From Sarcophilus harrisii (Eukaryota > Chordata > Mammalia > Dasyuromorphia > Dasyuridae), in NCBI RefSeq assembly GCF_902635505.1, contig NC_045432.1, positions 5,267,275 to 5,331,274 on the forward strand: DNA of 64,000 nucleotides, read 5' to 3'. The translations under genes and the position numbers were made by a program. The notes beneath the pieces were generated by a model, which worked only from the letters and a program-made list of their open reading frames with translations, was not told where the DNA came from and did not search any database. Shown in pieces: positions 1 through 18,940 of the stretch (position 1 is the stretch's first letter; each line of letters starts with the position of its first letter).

Positions 1-658
1 GTGCTGTAAGAACTATGCAAGGTCAGTTCATAAATCTCAGCACAAAAACTGGCTCTTTGGGCTCCAAATGGAAATCTAGCAGTGTGTCAGGTCCCACAGG
101 AGTATTTCCCTTTTCACAGTGAGTATTTCTGACCCTTACAGATACTTGGGAGCCCCATAATGATCTTTTGAACGGCTTGTGGACACAGACAAATGACTCA
201 AATGTTGGAGATAAACTAGAACAAAAGAATATTTTGAAACTATCCTTAGTCTGAGAATAAAGGAGTAGGAAGTAGGTGGAAGGAGCATATCACAATCATT
301 CCCAATTTCCCCTAATTTGCCTATTGCCGCGCAGATTTCGATTCCCGTCCTGTGTCTCTTTTGTCACCGGGATTCGTTCTCCATAGCCTCTTGGGTAGAT
401 GATCTTTCCTGGGGGACAGCGCCCTCATTCCCTGCATGTGAAGCTTACTCTCCTTCCCTTTGGAGAAGGGGACCTTACAAACTGAACTCTACAGGTATTA
501 GCAGGTAGAGGGAAAGTTGGGTATGATACCTCTGTGCGCCTTGGCCCAGACCAGGGGGAACCAGCGAGCTTTTCACAACAGGGCTGGTCCTCTCGATGCT
601 AATGGCCCCTTTTGCAACACTAGCCCATAAGTGCAAGCCCAAGCCTACCAGTATGGAC
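1..658. other. Unassigned non-coding sequence
   Basis: No gene, RNA gene or repeat family is recognised here. The only open frame is 63 codons, without similarity to a family I know and without a convincing splice context. It may be old degenerate repeat or intergenic DNA upstream of the tafazzin promoter. Confidence 0.4.
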
Positions 659-659
659 T

Positions 660-840
660 TATTTTTCCCTCATTTCAATTACATGTAAAGATAGTTTTCA
701 ATATTTGTTTTCATAAGATTTTGAGCTCCAATTTTTTTCTCCCTCCCTCCCTCCCTTCCGTTCCTCCCTCAAGAAAGCAACAATCTGATATAGGTTGCAC
801 ATGTACAGTCACGTTAAACATATTCCCACTAAAATGAACT
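660..840 (-). repeat. L1 3' end fragment, antisense
   Basis: Read on the minus strand this resembles the marsupial L1 3' untranslated region. It has a pyrimidine-rich block on the plus strand (CCCTCCCTCCCTCCC near 742-756) followed by the characteristic CAACAATCTGATATAGGTT segment. Only about 180 bp is present, abutting the next LINE. The family call is from remembered repeat character, not a database match. Confidence 0.5.
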
Positions 841-2313
841 TCATTTTTTTAATTTGTAAAAAACCAGAAAAGACAAAAGGAAAACAGAACAGAGCATTGT
901 CAGGTGTCCAGAACATCAGGTAGGATTCAAAATATATAACAATAAATTACCAGTTCAAGAAAGTAGATATAATAGTAGAAGAAATTACAATTAGGAGTGT
1001 CCATCTTTTTTTGCTTCCTCCAAAGGTTGTTCTCTGCTGGATACTTTTTTTTACTTTATGCTTTTTTCCCCTTTCACTTCCCCACTTCTTCCAAGCAGGT
1101 TATAGTTAAGCACAGATATATGTCATATACATATATAGATATACATATATAGATATAAACATATACACATGTACACCCAGACCCCAACCCATACTCACAC
1201 ACACGCACACACACATATATATACTTATACATTCATACCCATCCGCCGAAACTCACACATACATGTATCTATATACATATACACATACAACAACGTGCAT
1301 ACATAATTACTTATACTGAGACATGAGTACACACACTTGCATTTACCCATACGTAAACATGCATCTAAAAATATTAGTATGGCTGACATATAATGCAGAT
1401 TTTTCTCTTGATTGAATATTTTAAGCTTGACTTCTCTCTCATTTCCTATCCCTGCTAACTCTTCTGCTTTAATTCTGCCCCTAACTTGCCTTGCAATTAC
1501 TCAACCTCCCCCCATCCATGGATGCCTCCCTTGTCTTCTTCCCCTAATCTTTCCTTCCCCCTCTGCCCATCCCTCCCCCCTTATTTCTTTATAGATCTTG
1601 AGGGTTCGATACCCTTCATGGTATATACATAGTTACCTATTGAATCCATTTCCATGTAAGTAGTTTTTTAGAAGTACAAATCTCCTCCCCCCTCTAATGC
1701 CTCTGTCTCTATTCTTCGCCTGCGCCTCATTTGTATAAGATAATAACTATTTTGACCTTTTTCTATGTTGTTTTGATTTTTAGAATTATACTCAACTGTG
1801 CCCCAATATTACTTTTGCTGATGTCAATCTTAAACATATGGTAAAACATAAAAACATAAAAAATTTGTCCATGTCAAGTTCCTTGAAATTAATCTTTAAT
1901 ATTGGATCTTAAATGTTAAATTTCCTACTGAGTTCGGGTTTGGTTGAAAGTTCTGAAAACATAAAACTGTTCAATGTCCATTTTTTTTCCATTCAATATT
2001 ATGGATAATTTTGCTGGATGTGGTATGTTTGATTGTCAATATATATGATTACAGGACTGTGGGGTTTTTTATTGTGGCTGCTAAGTCTTGTACAATTCTA
2101 ATTGCAGCTCCAGCATATTTAATTGTTTTTTTCTTATTTCTTGCAGAATTATCTCTTTGATCTGGGAGTTTTGAAATTTGGCAGTAATATTCCTATGTGT
2201 TTTCTACAAAGGATCTCTTTGAAGTGGTGATCGGTGGATTTTTTTTCTATTTCTACTCTCCCTTCATGTTCTATCATGGATTCTTGGATTATTTCTTGTA
2301 TTATTATGTCAAG

Positions 2314-2344
<31 letters not shown>

Positions 2345-3240
2345 TGGTCACAGCTTTCAGGTAGTCCTAATTATTCATATATTTTCTCTTCTTGGTCTGT
2401 TCTCCAGATTGGTTGTTTTTCTTATGTTTCACATTCTGTTCTATTTTTTCATTCTTTGTATTCTGTTCTGTTATTTCTTGATCTCTTGTATCTTCACTGG
2501 CTTTCCTTTGCTCAATTCTAATTTTCAAAGAGTTATTTTCATCTTTAAGACTATCTCTTTTTCTACTTGGTTAAATTTTTTCCCATAATTTTCTTGTTTT
2601 TCTTGGGTGGTTTTTATTTTTTATTTTTAGTTTTTCCTGTGTCTCTCATTTGGTTTTTAATTTTTTTTTTTTTGAATTCTTCTCTAAATTCTCTCTGGGC
2701 AGGTCTTTGGGGTAGAAAAAGCTTTTTTTTATTTCAGGGTCCTCCTCTGAAGATGAACCTTGGTCTTCCCTGTTTCCATAGTAAGTTTCTATGGTGGGAT
2801 TCTTTCTTCTTGGCTGAGATATTAGGGTAAGCACCTCTACTCCTGCGGTGGGGGGACGTTGCCTTTGTTTCACTTCAGCTTTCCCCTCTGACCTGGAACC
2901 CCAAAACAAAAATTCTTTCCTCCTACAAGTGCCAACAGATACTGCTTCTGTACTCCCCTGGACCTTTTCTCCATCTTGAAGGCTTGATTCAGGACCCAGA
3001 CTCCTGCCTAACTGGCCACAAATCAAAACCCAAGTTTATCCCTAGCAAGAAACCAGAGTGGGCCTTCTCCCCACTTCAACCAAACTGAACTCCTACTCTG
3101 GTCTCAGGATGATCCCCTAACCCAGGCCACAGACTGAGCCCTAACCAAAACTATAGTGAGCCTCCAATTCAAGCCATGGCCTAACCCAGAACAGAGAATG
3201 AGTCCCAAAGGGAATCACAGGCTTAGCCCCCATCTCGGGC
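841..3240 (-). repeat. HAL1/L1-like LINE, antisense (ORF1-type coiled-coil region)
   Basis: A 2.4-kb element on the minus strand. Its 3' part (841-1900) is non-coding with an internal CA/TA microsatellite (about 1120-1330). Its 5' part (about 1950-2850) encodes lysine/glutamate-rich coiled-coil-like peptide on the minus strand, including residues ETYYGNREDQ near 2770-2800. There is no reverse-transcriptase segment between the two parts, which suggests a HAL1-type half-L1 rather than a full L1. Parts of the same family recur at 22836-25970 and 56400-56830, always antisense. A poly-T run lies at about 2319-2345. The assignment to HAL1 rather than another LINE is an inference. Confidence 0.45.
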
Positions 3241-4775
3241 TGTTGCTGTCGTTGCTGTTATTGTTCACTCACTTCTGACTGTTTCTCACCCCGTGAAATA
3301 CAGTAGCCCAGGCCCTTCTCTCCCCTGCTATGTCTCAAATCGATTTAAGCTCATGTTCATTCTTCCATGACATTATCCATCATCCATCTCATCCTCTGCC
3401 TTCCCCTTTTCCTTTTACCTTCAATCTTTCCCAACATCAAGGCTTGGATTTTTTTATCCAATGAGTCCCATATTTTCATTATATGGCCAGGGCACTTAAG
3501 CTTCAGTATTTGTCTTCCCAATAAAAAGCCCTGGATGAATTTCCTTAAGTATTGATTGATTTTATCTAAAGGACTTTCAAAATTTTTCTTCAGCCCCACA
3601 ATTTGAAAGTGTCGATTCTTCAGCACACAGCTTTCCTCGTGGTCCAACTCTCACAGCTGCACATTGCTACTGGAAAAACCATAGCTTTGACTCTATGACC
3701 CTTTGTCATCAAGGTGATCTCTGCTTTTCAGTCTGCTATCCAGATGTGCCCTGGCTTTCCTCCCAAAGAGCAAACACCTTTTAATTTCATGGCTTCAGTC
3801 TCCATGTGCAGTGATCTTTCTATCCAAGAATATAAAATCTGACACTGTTTCCATTTCTGCTCCCATCTCTTTGAGGACTTGACACATTTTGTTGTGATCC
3901 ACAATCAAAGGCTTCAATGTAGCCAATGAAGTCGAAGTTGATGTTTTGTGGGGTTTTTTCCTGGAACTACCTTATTTTCTCCATAATCCAGTAAATGTTG
4001 ACCATTTGGTCTCTAGTTCCTCTGCCTCTTTGAAAACCAGCCTGCTCTTCTGGGAATTTTCAGGTCACATATTGTGAAGTCTTTATTTTTAATCTATCTC
4101 TCTATTTTGTTGAAGCCCTTCTTGCAGAATCTTAAGCCGGAGTGTGAAATAAGCATAATTATTCAATAGTTTGAATATTCCTTGACAGTGACCTTTACGA
4201 CTTGGATATAAACTGATCTTTTCCAATCCAGTGACCACTGTTGTGTTTTTCAAATTTACTGTCATATTGAGGGCAGAACTAACAGCATCATCTTTTAGGG
4301 TTTTAAAGAGCTCAGCTAGAATTCCATCACCTCTACTAACCTTATTGTTAGCAGTGCTTCCTATGGCCCAGTTGAGATCATTCTCCAGGATGTCTGGCTC
4401 TAGATCACTAACCACATCATCCTGGTTATTGGAGATGTTAAGATCTTTCTTGTATAGTTTTTGATGTATTCCTCCCACCTTTTTCTTATTTTTTTCTGCT
4501 TCTCTTAAGTCCCTACTATTTTTGTCTTTTATCGTCCCCATTTTTGCACAAAACTTTCCCTTGTCAAGCAATTTTTGTGAGATTTCTTGTCTTTCCCATT
4601 CTCTTGTTTTCTTCTATTTCTTTGCATTATTCATTTAAGAAAATCTCTCTCCTTGCCATTCTCTAGAATTCGCATTCAATTGGGTATATCCTTCCTTTAT
4701 CCTTTTCCTTTCCTTCTTTCCTCAGCTATTTGTAAAGCCTCATCAGAAGGCCATTTTGCTTTCTTGCTTTTGAAG
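3241..4775 (-). repeat. RTE/BovB-like LINE fragment, antisense
   Basis: Minus-strand translation gives the BovB/RTE C-terminal signature (LMLGKIEGKRKRGRQRMRW, about 3380-3440) and, further along, the RT-domain lead-in (LEPDILENDLNWAIGS about 4345-4395 and ELFKTLKDDAV about 4285-4320). The 3' end of the element is at low coordinates. Frames are broken, so this is a dead copy. A second copy of the same family lies at 42880-45060 in the same orientation. Confidence 0.8.
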
Positions 4776-4799
4776 TAGTAAATTAGACCACGCGAATAG

Positions 4800-5190
4800 G
4801 TGTAAAAGACCTATTATAGTAGAAGGAAAGAAGGAAGAGGAGGGGAGCATTGTTTGAATCTTATTCTCATCAGATTTGACTTAAAGAGGGAAAATATACA
4901 TACTCAGTTGGTATAGAAATTTATCTTGCACTAAAGAGGAGGGGAAGGGGACAAAATTGGGGTAGGGCTGATAGAAGGGAGGACAGATTGAGGGAAGCGG
5001 TGGTCAGAAGCAGAACACTGGGGAGGAGGGACAGAATGAAAGGAGAGAAATGACAGAGAGAAAGGAGGGGAGAGAAAGGGAGGGAGAGGGAGAGAGAGGA
5101 AAAAAAGAGAGAGATAGACAAAGACACACAGGGAGAGACAGAGACAGAGAAAGAGCACAAAGTATAAATAGGAGAAAAATAGGATTGGAA
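4800..5190. repeat. Purine-rich low-complexity tract
   Basis: The plus strand is dominated by GGA, GAGA and GGGAGAG, most strongly at about 5040-5160. Open frames on both strands here are products of the base composition and are not genes. Such GA tracts can form triplex DNA; nothing further is supported. Confidence 0.7.
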
Positions 5191-5195
5191 ATACA

Positions 5196-7050
5196 CAGTA
5201 ATGGTACTGGTGGTAGGTATTCTTCATTCTCGAAGAGGATCAAAATGATATCACTCTGTCAGTCAAGGTACAGTGTCCAGTCATGGCTGATGCACACCAA
5301 ATGAGCTCGGAATGCTCTATTATAAGTTGGGCATGTGAACTATGGGCATATAAGTAGTACATGTGAACATCTGGGGTGGATTCTCTAAATTTGTGTTATC
5401 TTCTGAGCTACTTCTCATAGAGCACAGCACCTTCTGTAATGAGGGCACATTAGGCTGGGCTGTCCTGTGCCAGTGTCTCCCAGGTCACACAATCAATTCC
5501 AAAGTTCTCAGAGACCCTGAGAGTGACCTTATATCACTTTTTTTGACCACCATGTGAGCTCTTGCCCTGTGCGAGTTCTCCATAAAGTAGTCTTTCCGGC
5601 AAGTATATATTTGTCATTTGAACCACATGGCCAGTCCTCTGCAGTAGAGTTTGAGTGCTTAGCATTTAGTTGAAGAAAGGACTTCCATGTCTGGTATCTT
5701 ACCCTGCCAGGTGTTCATCAGAATCTTCCTAAGACTATTCAAAAAGAAGAAATTAGGTTTCATGGCATGATACTGGCAGACTGGGTTTCACAGGCATACA
5801 ATAATGAAGTCAGCACAACAGATCTGTAGAACTCCAGTTTGGGAATCAGTCTAATCCCTCTCTTCTCCTACACTTTCCTTCAGAGCCTCCCAAACACTGA
5901 GCTACCTCTGGCAATGTGTGCATCGACTTCGTTATCAATGTGTACATCCCGGGAAGGTATAAAGCCAAGGTAAGTTAATGTATCCACAATATTCAAAATT
6001 GCACCATTTATTTTAACTGATGGTTCCACATTTGGATGGTATAGTGCTGGGTGATGGAGAACCTGTGTTTTCTTGATGTGTTAGGCCAAAATGAACACAA
6101 GCACCAGAGAATCGATCCATACTTGGTCGCATTTCTGCTTCAGAGGCTGCATCGAGTGTACAATCATCTGCAAACAAACAAATCATGCACCAACAGTCCT
6201 TCCACTTTATCTTGGCTTGAAGCCTTTTCAAGTTCAGCATCAGTCTGCTGGCTGACCTTGATGCCATGCTTATCCTCATTGAAGGCATTTGACAACATGG
6301 CTGAAAACATCATGCTAAAAAGCATGGGAGCAAGCACACAGCCTTGTGGAAAAGTGCAAGAACCTCATCTATTATCCACAACCCGGGCAATCATGTCAAG
6401 CACAATACTGATGAACTTCTCCAGACAACCAAATTCTGACCTAATTTTCCATCAGCCTTTGTGACTAACAGTATCAGATCTATGAACTTTGCGCACAGAC
6501 CTCTCTTGTACTCCAGGCATTGCTCCTGGAGTTGTTGGGCAGCAAACACAGTATCGACCATTCTTTGGCCCTTTCTGAAGCCATTCTGGTACTCACATGG
6601 ATGACCATCTTCCAGGTAAAGGATCAGTCTATGGAAGAAGACTCTGGCAGGAATCTTACTAGCAATGACTAAGAGAGAGACTCCCCTGTGACTGTAACAG
6701 GACAATCCGTTCCCTTTACCTTGATTGAGATGGACGATGGAAGTTTTCTTGAACTCCAGGGGGAAAACCTTCTTTTGCCAGCTTTTATATGAGCAATGGA
6801 TCCCCCCACACACACACTTTGTAAATCTCAGTTGCTATACAATCAGCATCAGCCTAAAAAAGAGCCAAAAGACATTCAAAACCTCTTTTTGAGCTGGAAC
6901 TTCAGCTAGTTGACTTCAACCTGAGATACATGGTTAATGGCTTCATCATTGGTTGATGATGGCTGGTTGAGAACACTATGGAAGTGTTCAACCCAATTTT
7001 CTAGGATCATGTCCTTGTCGCTAATCAATGTGTATCAGCACTGAACAATG
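5196..7050 (-). repeat. Second RTE-type LINE family, antisense
   Basis: The minus strand encodes RT motifs of an RTE-clade LINE: a QNGFRKGQRMVDTVFAAQQL block (about 6525-6590) and the catalytic box as LFADDCTLDA (about 6145-6180). The non-coding 3' end (5196-5640) starts with a TTCTCGAAGAGGAT block that is shared with RTE-derived marsupial SINEs. It differs clearly from the BovB-like element at 3241-4775. A shorter copy lies at 49560-50080. The frames are broken. Confidence 0.75.
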
Positions 7051-8269
7051 GATTGTAACAGGAAATTATAGGACAGAAAATAAACCCACATGTAACTGAG
7101 CTCATGAGTGACTGAGTCAGGTCTTTCTGATTCTAGAAAGCCCAGAGCTTTCATCCCCTGTGGCCCAAGCACCCCTACCCCCACCCTATGCCTAGGCCGT
7201 TTGCTGGGACAAAGACTTAAAGAAGAAGCATGCTATGAAATCAGTTTCGCAAGAGAGCTTTATTTGTATTTTATCTTCTGGACAATGGGGAGCCATTGAG
7301 AGCTTTGGAGCCAGCTTTGAATACTAGGTTGCCAGGTTTGAGTTCTATCTCCTGGATAGTGAGGAGCCACTAAAAGCCTTGGAGTTGGGCCATATGTGGG
7401 CTGAGGAAGATTTTTTTTTTTTGGGGGGGGGGCAGTTGTCTCACACATTATCAGGTCAACTAGCATTGAGAGGCTTGGGTCATCTCATGCTGAAGGAGGC
7501 ACTGGGCTAAGGGCTGGGGACACCAAGAAAGACAAAATGTGGGTCCCGGCCTCCAGGAAGAGGTCACAGGGTGCTGGGTGCCTGTGGACGGAACCATTAT
7601 GTTGAAGCTGAATTGGAGAGAAGATAGAGTACAAGCCGGGAGTGCCAATTTAGGGACCATCTCAGCAAAGCGGGCAAAACCAGGGCTGGGACAGTCTATA
7701 GGGTGTGGCAGATGGTGGGCGTGGGGCAGGAGCCGGGGGAGCCAAGGATTCCGGTGAAGTTACACATCTGGGAGCACGCCTGGCCCAGAGGGCAGAGGTT
7801 TAGAGGAGGGGGGATTCAGGGGGAGGGGCTCGCTTCCTTTCTAAACCAGCTGAGTTTGCGGTGCTGGAGGGCAAGATAAGCAGGCCGGCGGGCGGGAGAA
7901 TGAGAGCCCCCCTGGCCGCAAGCCCTAGAAAAGGTTCTGGAGCCTTTCTCTGCTCCGCACCCGCGCGCCAGACTGGGGGCTTCAAACGGGTCCTCCCTCA
8001 GAACCTGCAGGCGCGCTGTCCCCAGCACAATGGGCAGGGAATCCTCAGAACTGGGACCAACCCACCAGGCTTCCATACTTCCTTAAGTCTCCCCCCGCCC
8101 CCATCCTCCCCCCCCGCCCCTTTTCCTCCCCCTCCCCCCCCCCTTGGTCTTCTTGGCTCTTCCAAAAGGTCCTGGACCTTTCCTCAGGCTGTCCGGACCC
8201 CCGCCCTCTCCCCACGCCATCCTCTGCCTCTGGGCTTCTTGGGTCTCCAGGAAAATCCCACCTTCTCTG
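7051..8269. other. Promoter-proximal non-coding region
   Basis: No coding exon is recognised. A T-run joined to a G-run lies at about 7411-7432. Around 7480-7560 (GCACTGGGCTAAGGGCTGGG) there is a weak core-SINE/MIR-like match. GC content climbs from about 7780 into the CpG island. In human, DNASE1L1 leaves this region on the opposite strand; I see none of its coding exons, which would lie left of the window if the gene is conserved. Confidence 0.45.
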
Positions 8270-9180
8270 GGATGCTCTTGGGCGGGGGCGGGGCGGGGCC
8301 CGGAGGCCGGCGGGGCGGGGCATGGGCGGGGCGTAGTGCTAGGGTCAGCGGGGCGGGACCGGCGCGGGGCTCTGCCCCTCCTCCCGCCTCCTCCTGTCCC
8401 TCCCCGCCCTGGGGAGCCTGGTAGGCCCAGAGCCGGGTCGGCAGAGCCCCGCCAGCTGCCTCTCGAGCCCGGCCTGGGTTTACGACACGTAAATACCTGG
8501 CAGTGGGACCCGTCTTGCTTTACGGCAGCCCTAGAGAAGGCGACCCGAGGCTCGGGGAGGGCGGCGGCCTCCCCCTGTCCCCGCTCGCGAGATCTGCGCG
8601 CCCGGGACCCGCCGGGACGGTAAGTGACGTGCAAAAGGGGCCCCGGGCGATCCGGACGGGCCTTCCGTCCCGCGGCCGCCCTCCCCGCCGCAGCCCGTGG
8701 CGTGACCTTGGGCTCTATTGTCTTACGTAACAGCTGGCGGGGCCTCAGTTTCCCCCGCGTGGCGGGCTGAGCGGCGGCGTCGGCGGGAAAGCCCTCGGGA
8801 GAGGGAGGGGGGAGGGTCCGGGCCGTGCCCCCCGGCGGGGGTGGGAAACCACCGACTTAAAGGAGCGGGAGGGGACCACCCCACCTGTGGCCTTCCCCTT
8901 CCGCTCCCCCCAGGGCGCTTTGGAGGCCGGCCGGGAGAATGGCCGACGCAGCCCCGGCTCCCCAGTAGCCCAAGCCCGCCGGCCAGGTAGGATGCCCGTC
9001 CTTGACCTCAAGGGCGTCATCTGCTGGGGGAAAACCCTGTGTCTTTCCCCGGGAGATTCAAATGCCGGTCATGGGGAGGGGGGGGAGGAGGGGTCCCCGA
9101 TGTCGGCGGGGGAGCGCCTGGTTCAGACAGATTGATCCCGGGGCGGGGGGGGGGGGGGGGGGGGCCGAAGGCAGCGTGTT
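8270..9180. promoter_or_regulatory. CpG island, tafazzin promoter (probably bidirectional)
   Basis: About 0.9 kb is very rich in GC and CpG, with many GGGCGGGG Sp1-type boxes (8281-8360), a palindromic TTACGTAA bZIP-type site (about 8723-8730) and a TGACGT half-CRE (8625-8630). G-rich runs, including 20 consecutive Gs near 9145-9164, could form G-quadruplexes. It lies 0.5-1.4 kb upstream of the tafazzin start codon. The human counterpart drives TAFAZZIN one way and DNASE1L1 the other, hence the bidirectional suggestion. Open frames within it are composition artefacts. Confidence 0.75.
8613..8630 (+). promoter_or_regulatory. Strong candidate splice donor of a non-coding first exon
   Basis: GACG|GTAAGTGACG with GT at 8620-8621 matches the donor consensus and lies in the CpG island on the tafazzin strand. 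A fitting acceptor is the pyrimidine-rich CTCTCCAATGACAG ending at 9634, which would put the start codon (9682) 48 nt into the next exon. This is an inference; transcription could equally begin just upstream of 9682 without an intron. Confidence 0.35.
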
Positions 9181-9654
9181 GGCCCCCGAATTTACTTAGT
9201 TAACGTGAGCTAGCCTGTTTGCAAGGGCCTGGCTTCCACAGAGCCGACCTCGGGCTTAAGTTTTCTCTCTTGATAGCCATGGCCTGGTCACCGTCCCTCT
9301 GTGCGGCCACAGTTCCTCAAGAGGAACAATTGGAGGCCAGAGCTCACCTGACCCCCGAGATGATGATGCCAAAAGCCCAGATCCCAAGGCCGGGGCAAAG
9401 AACCTTTTCTGAACTCCCAACACCCCCTCTGGCTCATTGACCTTTCTAACAATGCTATAGACTCCACCAAGGAAGTGGAACTGGTCAGTCTCCTCTAAAT
9501 TTCAGTGCCCTTGGTCAAACTGGGCACCTCACCCTAGTTAAGCCCTGTTGGGCTAGGACCATTGCATGATGGGACTCGTCTAAAGCCAAGCTTGGGGAAT
9601 TGGTTCCCTGTTCTTTCTCACTCTCCAATGACAGAACCCCGGCCAGGCAGCTGA

Positions 9655-16666
<7,012 letters not shown>

Positions 16667-18000
16667 CTCAGAGGCTCTCCCGGCTGGAGCCGGTTCCCAG
16701 GGAGGCTCCCACTCCGCCAAGGCTCTCCCGCGCCACTCCAGCCTGCCCGCCTGTCTCGCTGGGTCGCTCATCGTCTTCCTTCCATGGTCTTCCAGGGGAA
16801 GGTTCCGTGCTCCTGCCTCAAGGGAGCACACCCTTCCTCCCCCTAGTCCCACTCTCTCAGTGGCAGCTCAGGGCAGCTAGCACCTTGGGTCAAGAGGTGA
16901 ACCAAGCACAGGGAGCCAAGAATAGGTCGCTTCCCTTCCAGACGCCATGTCTCACCCTGGCCAGTGCATGGGGCATACATGTCAAGCTGGGAAGCTCAGA
17001 AGTCAGGTAAAGGCTTCGGTTTTATCTTTTTTAGACCACAAGTTTCACCTTGGATCTTCCTTCTCAGGGCTCCCCGGTGGGACGCCCATCCCTTCTGTTT
17101 TCCCTGATAGAGCAGCAGTCCCTCTTAGCATGTGCCAAAACTTTTTCCGGTCTCTGGTGCAAATCAATGAAATGATGGCCTGGAAGGAGTGGGGCGGTTA
17201 TGAGGCTCACTGTGATTGGGGGGTGGGGGGGAGCAGTGTGTCCCCGTCGAGGGGCTTGTCTGCTTCGCTTTTGCTCTGTTGAGCAGCATTTAGCTGCCTG
17301 TGGGGGTGCATTCTAGGTGCCTCCCCACCCCCTTGAGAAAAGCCCACTCAAAGTTCCCATTTTCAGTGGAACATTCTCATGTGCTTATGGGACAGTTAAC
17401 ACCTAGAACCCTCTTCAGAGTTCTCGTAGCCCAGATGATTTGAGGCTGGGGCAATTGTTCTCTTTTTACTTTTTTATCTGAGAGAGTCTGCTTTGCATTC
17501 TGCTCTGCTAGCCGATAGTGGAGACTGAGGAGTGCTAGGATAGATAGTCAAGGGGTCACAGGACCGAAAGAGATGCTAGATTTGTGAGGATCCTTAACGG
17601 TCATAATGACTCTTCCCGGGATTGTGATTTGGGTTGGTGGGAATATCTTTGCCCGTACAGAAAATCATGGAACAAACTTGACATATCAAAGTATCTATTC
17701 TCATATATATAAGGGAGAGGCAGGCTGGCTCTAGATGCTCCCAGAAAACTTTCTCTCTTTTCTTCTTTCCTTGTGGGCACAACTTAGTTGAGGCAGAGCC
17801 TTCAAGCCTGCACAAGCTGGGGCTGAACAGAATCGCACTCCTTTGCATCCCAGGGGGCTCTCAGTGTAATCTAGTTCCTCCTCTGCCTGCCCACCCCAAG
17901 GCTGGGGCGGCCTCCTCTCTTTTCTCTCCCCACGGGCTTCTCTTTCACACCTCCAAAGTTTTAAATGGATTTTTAACAATAAAGTCTGTGTCTGTGCTGT
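16667..18000 (+). other. TAFAZZIN: Tafazzin 3' untranslated region
   Basis: About 1.3 kb follows the TAG at 16664-16666. The first good polyadenylation signal is AATAAA at 17978-17983, followed by the GT-rich GTCTGTGTCTGTGCTGTGG, a typical downstream element. No interspersed repeat is recognised inside. The cleavage site near 18000 is inferred. Confidence 0.7.
17978..17983 (+). terminator. TAFAZZIN: Polyadenylation signal of tafazzin
   Basis: Canonical AATAAA with a GT-rich downstream element starting within 5 nt; it is the first canonical hexamer after the stop codon. Confidence 0.75.
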
Positions 18001-18940
18001 GGCTCCACCTACTTCTGCCACTCCAGTCTCTGTTCTGGGAACATGGTGGGAGAGACAGAGTTGGGGATGGGGCTGTAGGCTGGGAATCCTCTGTGGAGAT
18101 GAATCTCACAACCTGGCAATACTAATAATAATCCTCAGATTGGGCGATAGAGAAGCGATAAGCTCGTGGAGCCCCTCGTCCGTGATGAATTCAAGTCACC
18201 GAGTGGATTGAAACAATCGATAGGTGTGATCGCTGCCGCCGTCTGACCATTTGAAAGGTGTGGTCAGCCGCAATTACAACGAGGAAAGAAAGAGCAATTT
18301 AAAAACTAGCGGCCGATGAGGTTGACTAGGATTCTTGGGAAATTCTAACTACGCTGAGCCCCCCCACAGTATGTACCAAGCCAATTTACATGCTAACCAT
18401 TGGGATGAAAACAGCAGTTAACCAAACTTTACCAATCAATACGTTCAAACTTCAGACCCCTCTTAGAGGTCCTAATAAAGCATCTTATACTGGGGCCTGA
18501 GAAAAGGTCCAACTCTAGGCCATCTCTTGAGTCGCTGATCTGGCCACACCCTGTAGCCAACATGGCTGCTTGGGTCTCCATTGCCGGCCAGCCAGAAATA
18601 ATTTAATGGCCAACACCTCCGGTGGCTTTTATACAGCTATGGGCGCTCCTCATTTGGTCACCACGTAACACCAGCCTCTGCTTAAAGTATAACTAGTGAT
18701 AAAATTTGCAGTATTTTGCCCGTGGTTGAAGAGTCCACCTATGTCTTTCAGTTCTAAGATTATACACGTTTTGTACTTGACATCATACCACACAAGTGCC
18801 TATCTTATTGAAAAACAACTGATCACAAAATAAAGTCAGTTAGGCTGAGCTGATGAGTATTCCTATTGTGAAGGTAGTAAAATTTATTCTCATATTCCTC
18901 TGTAACAATCTGTCTCATCTTTCTGGCTGACTCCCAGTTC
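18001..18940. other. Intergenic, unassigned
   Basis: No gene is recognised. The base composition and broken character suggest old repeat. A minus-strand reading around 18450-18700 has some LTR-like features, but no ends could be fixed, so it is left unassigned. Confidence 0.35.

Noticed and set aside
6391-6813. Apparent 140-codon minus-strand protein gene
   Set aside because: It carries RTE reverse-transcriptase motifs and is continuous with a broken LINE.
1-8270. DNASE1L1 coding exons, expected on the minus strand from human synteny
   Set aside because: No DNase I-like sequence was found; the region is LINE sequence. The exons, if present, lie left of the window.
7861-9199. Long open frames of up to 187 codons in the CpG island
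   Set aside because: GC-rich DNA lacks stop codons; the peptides are Pro/Gly/Arg-rich in several overlapping frames on both strands and match no protein.
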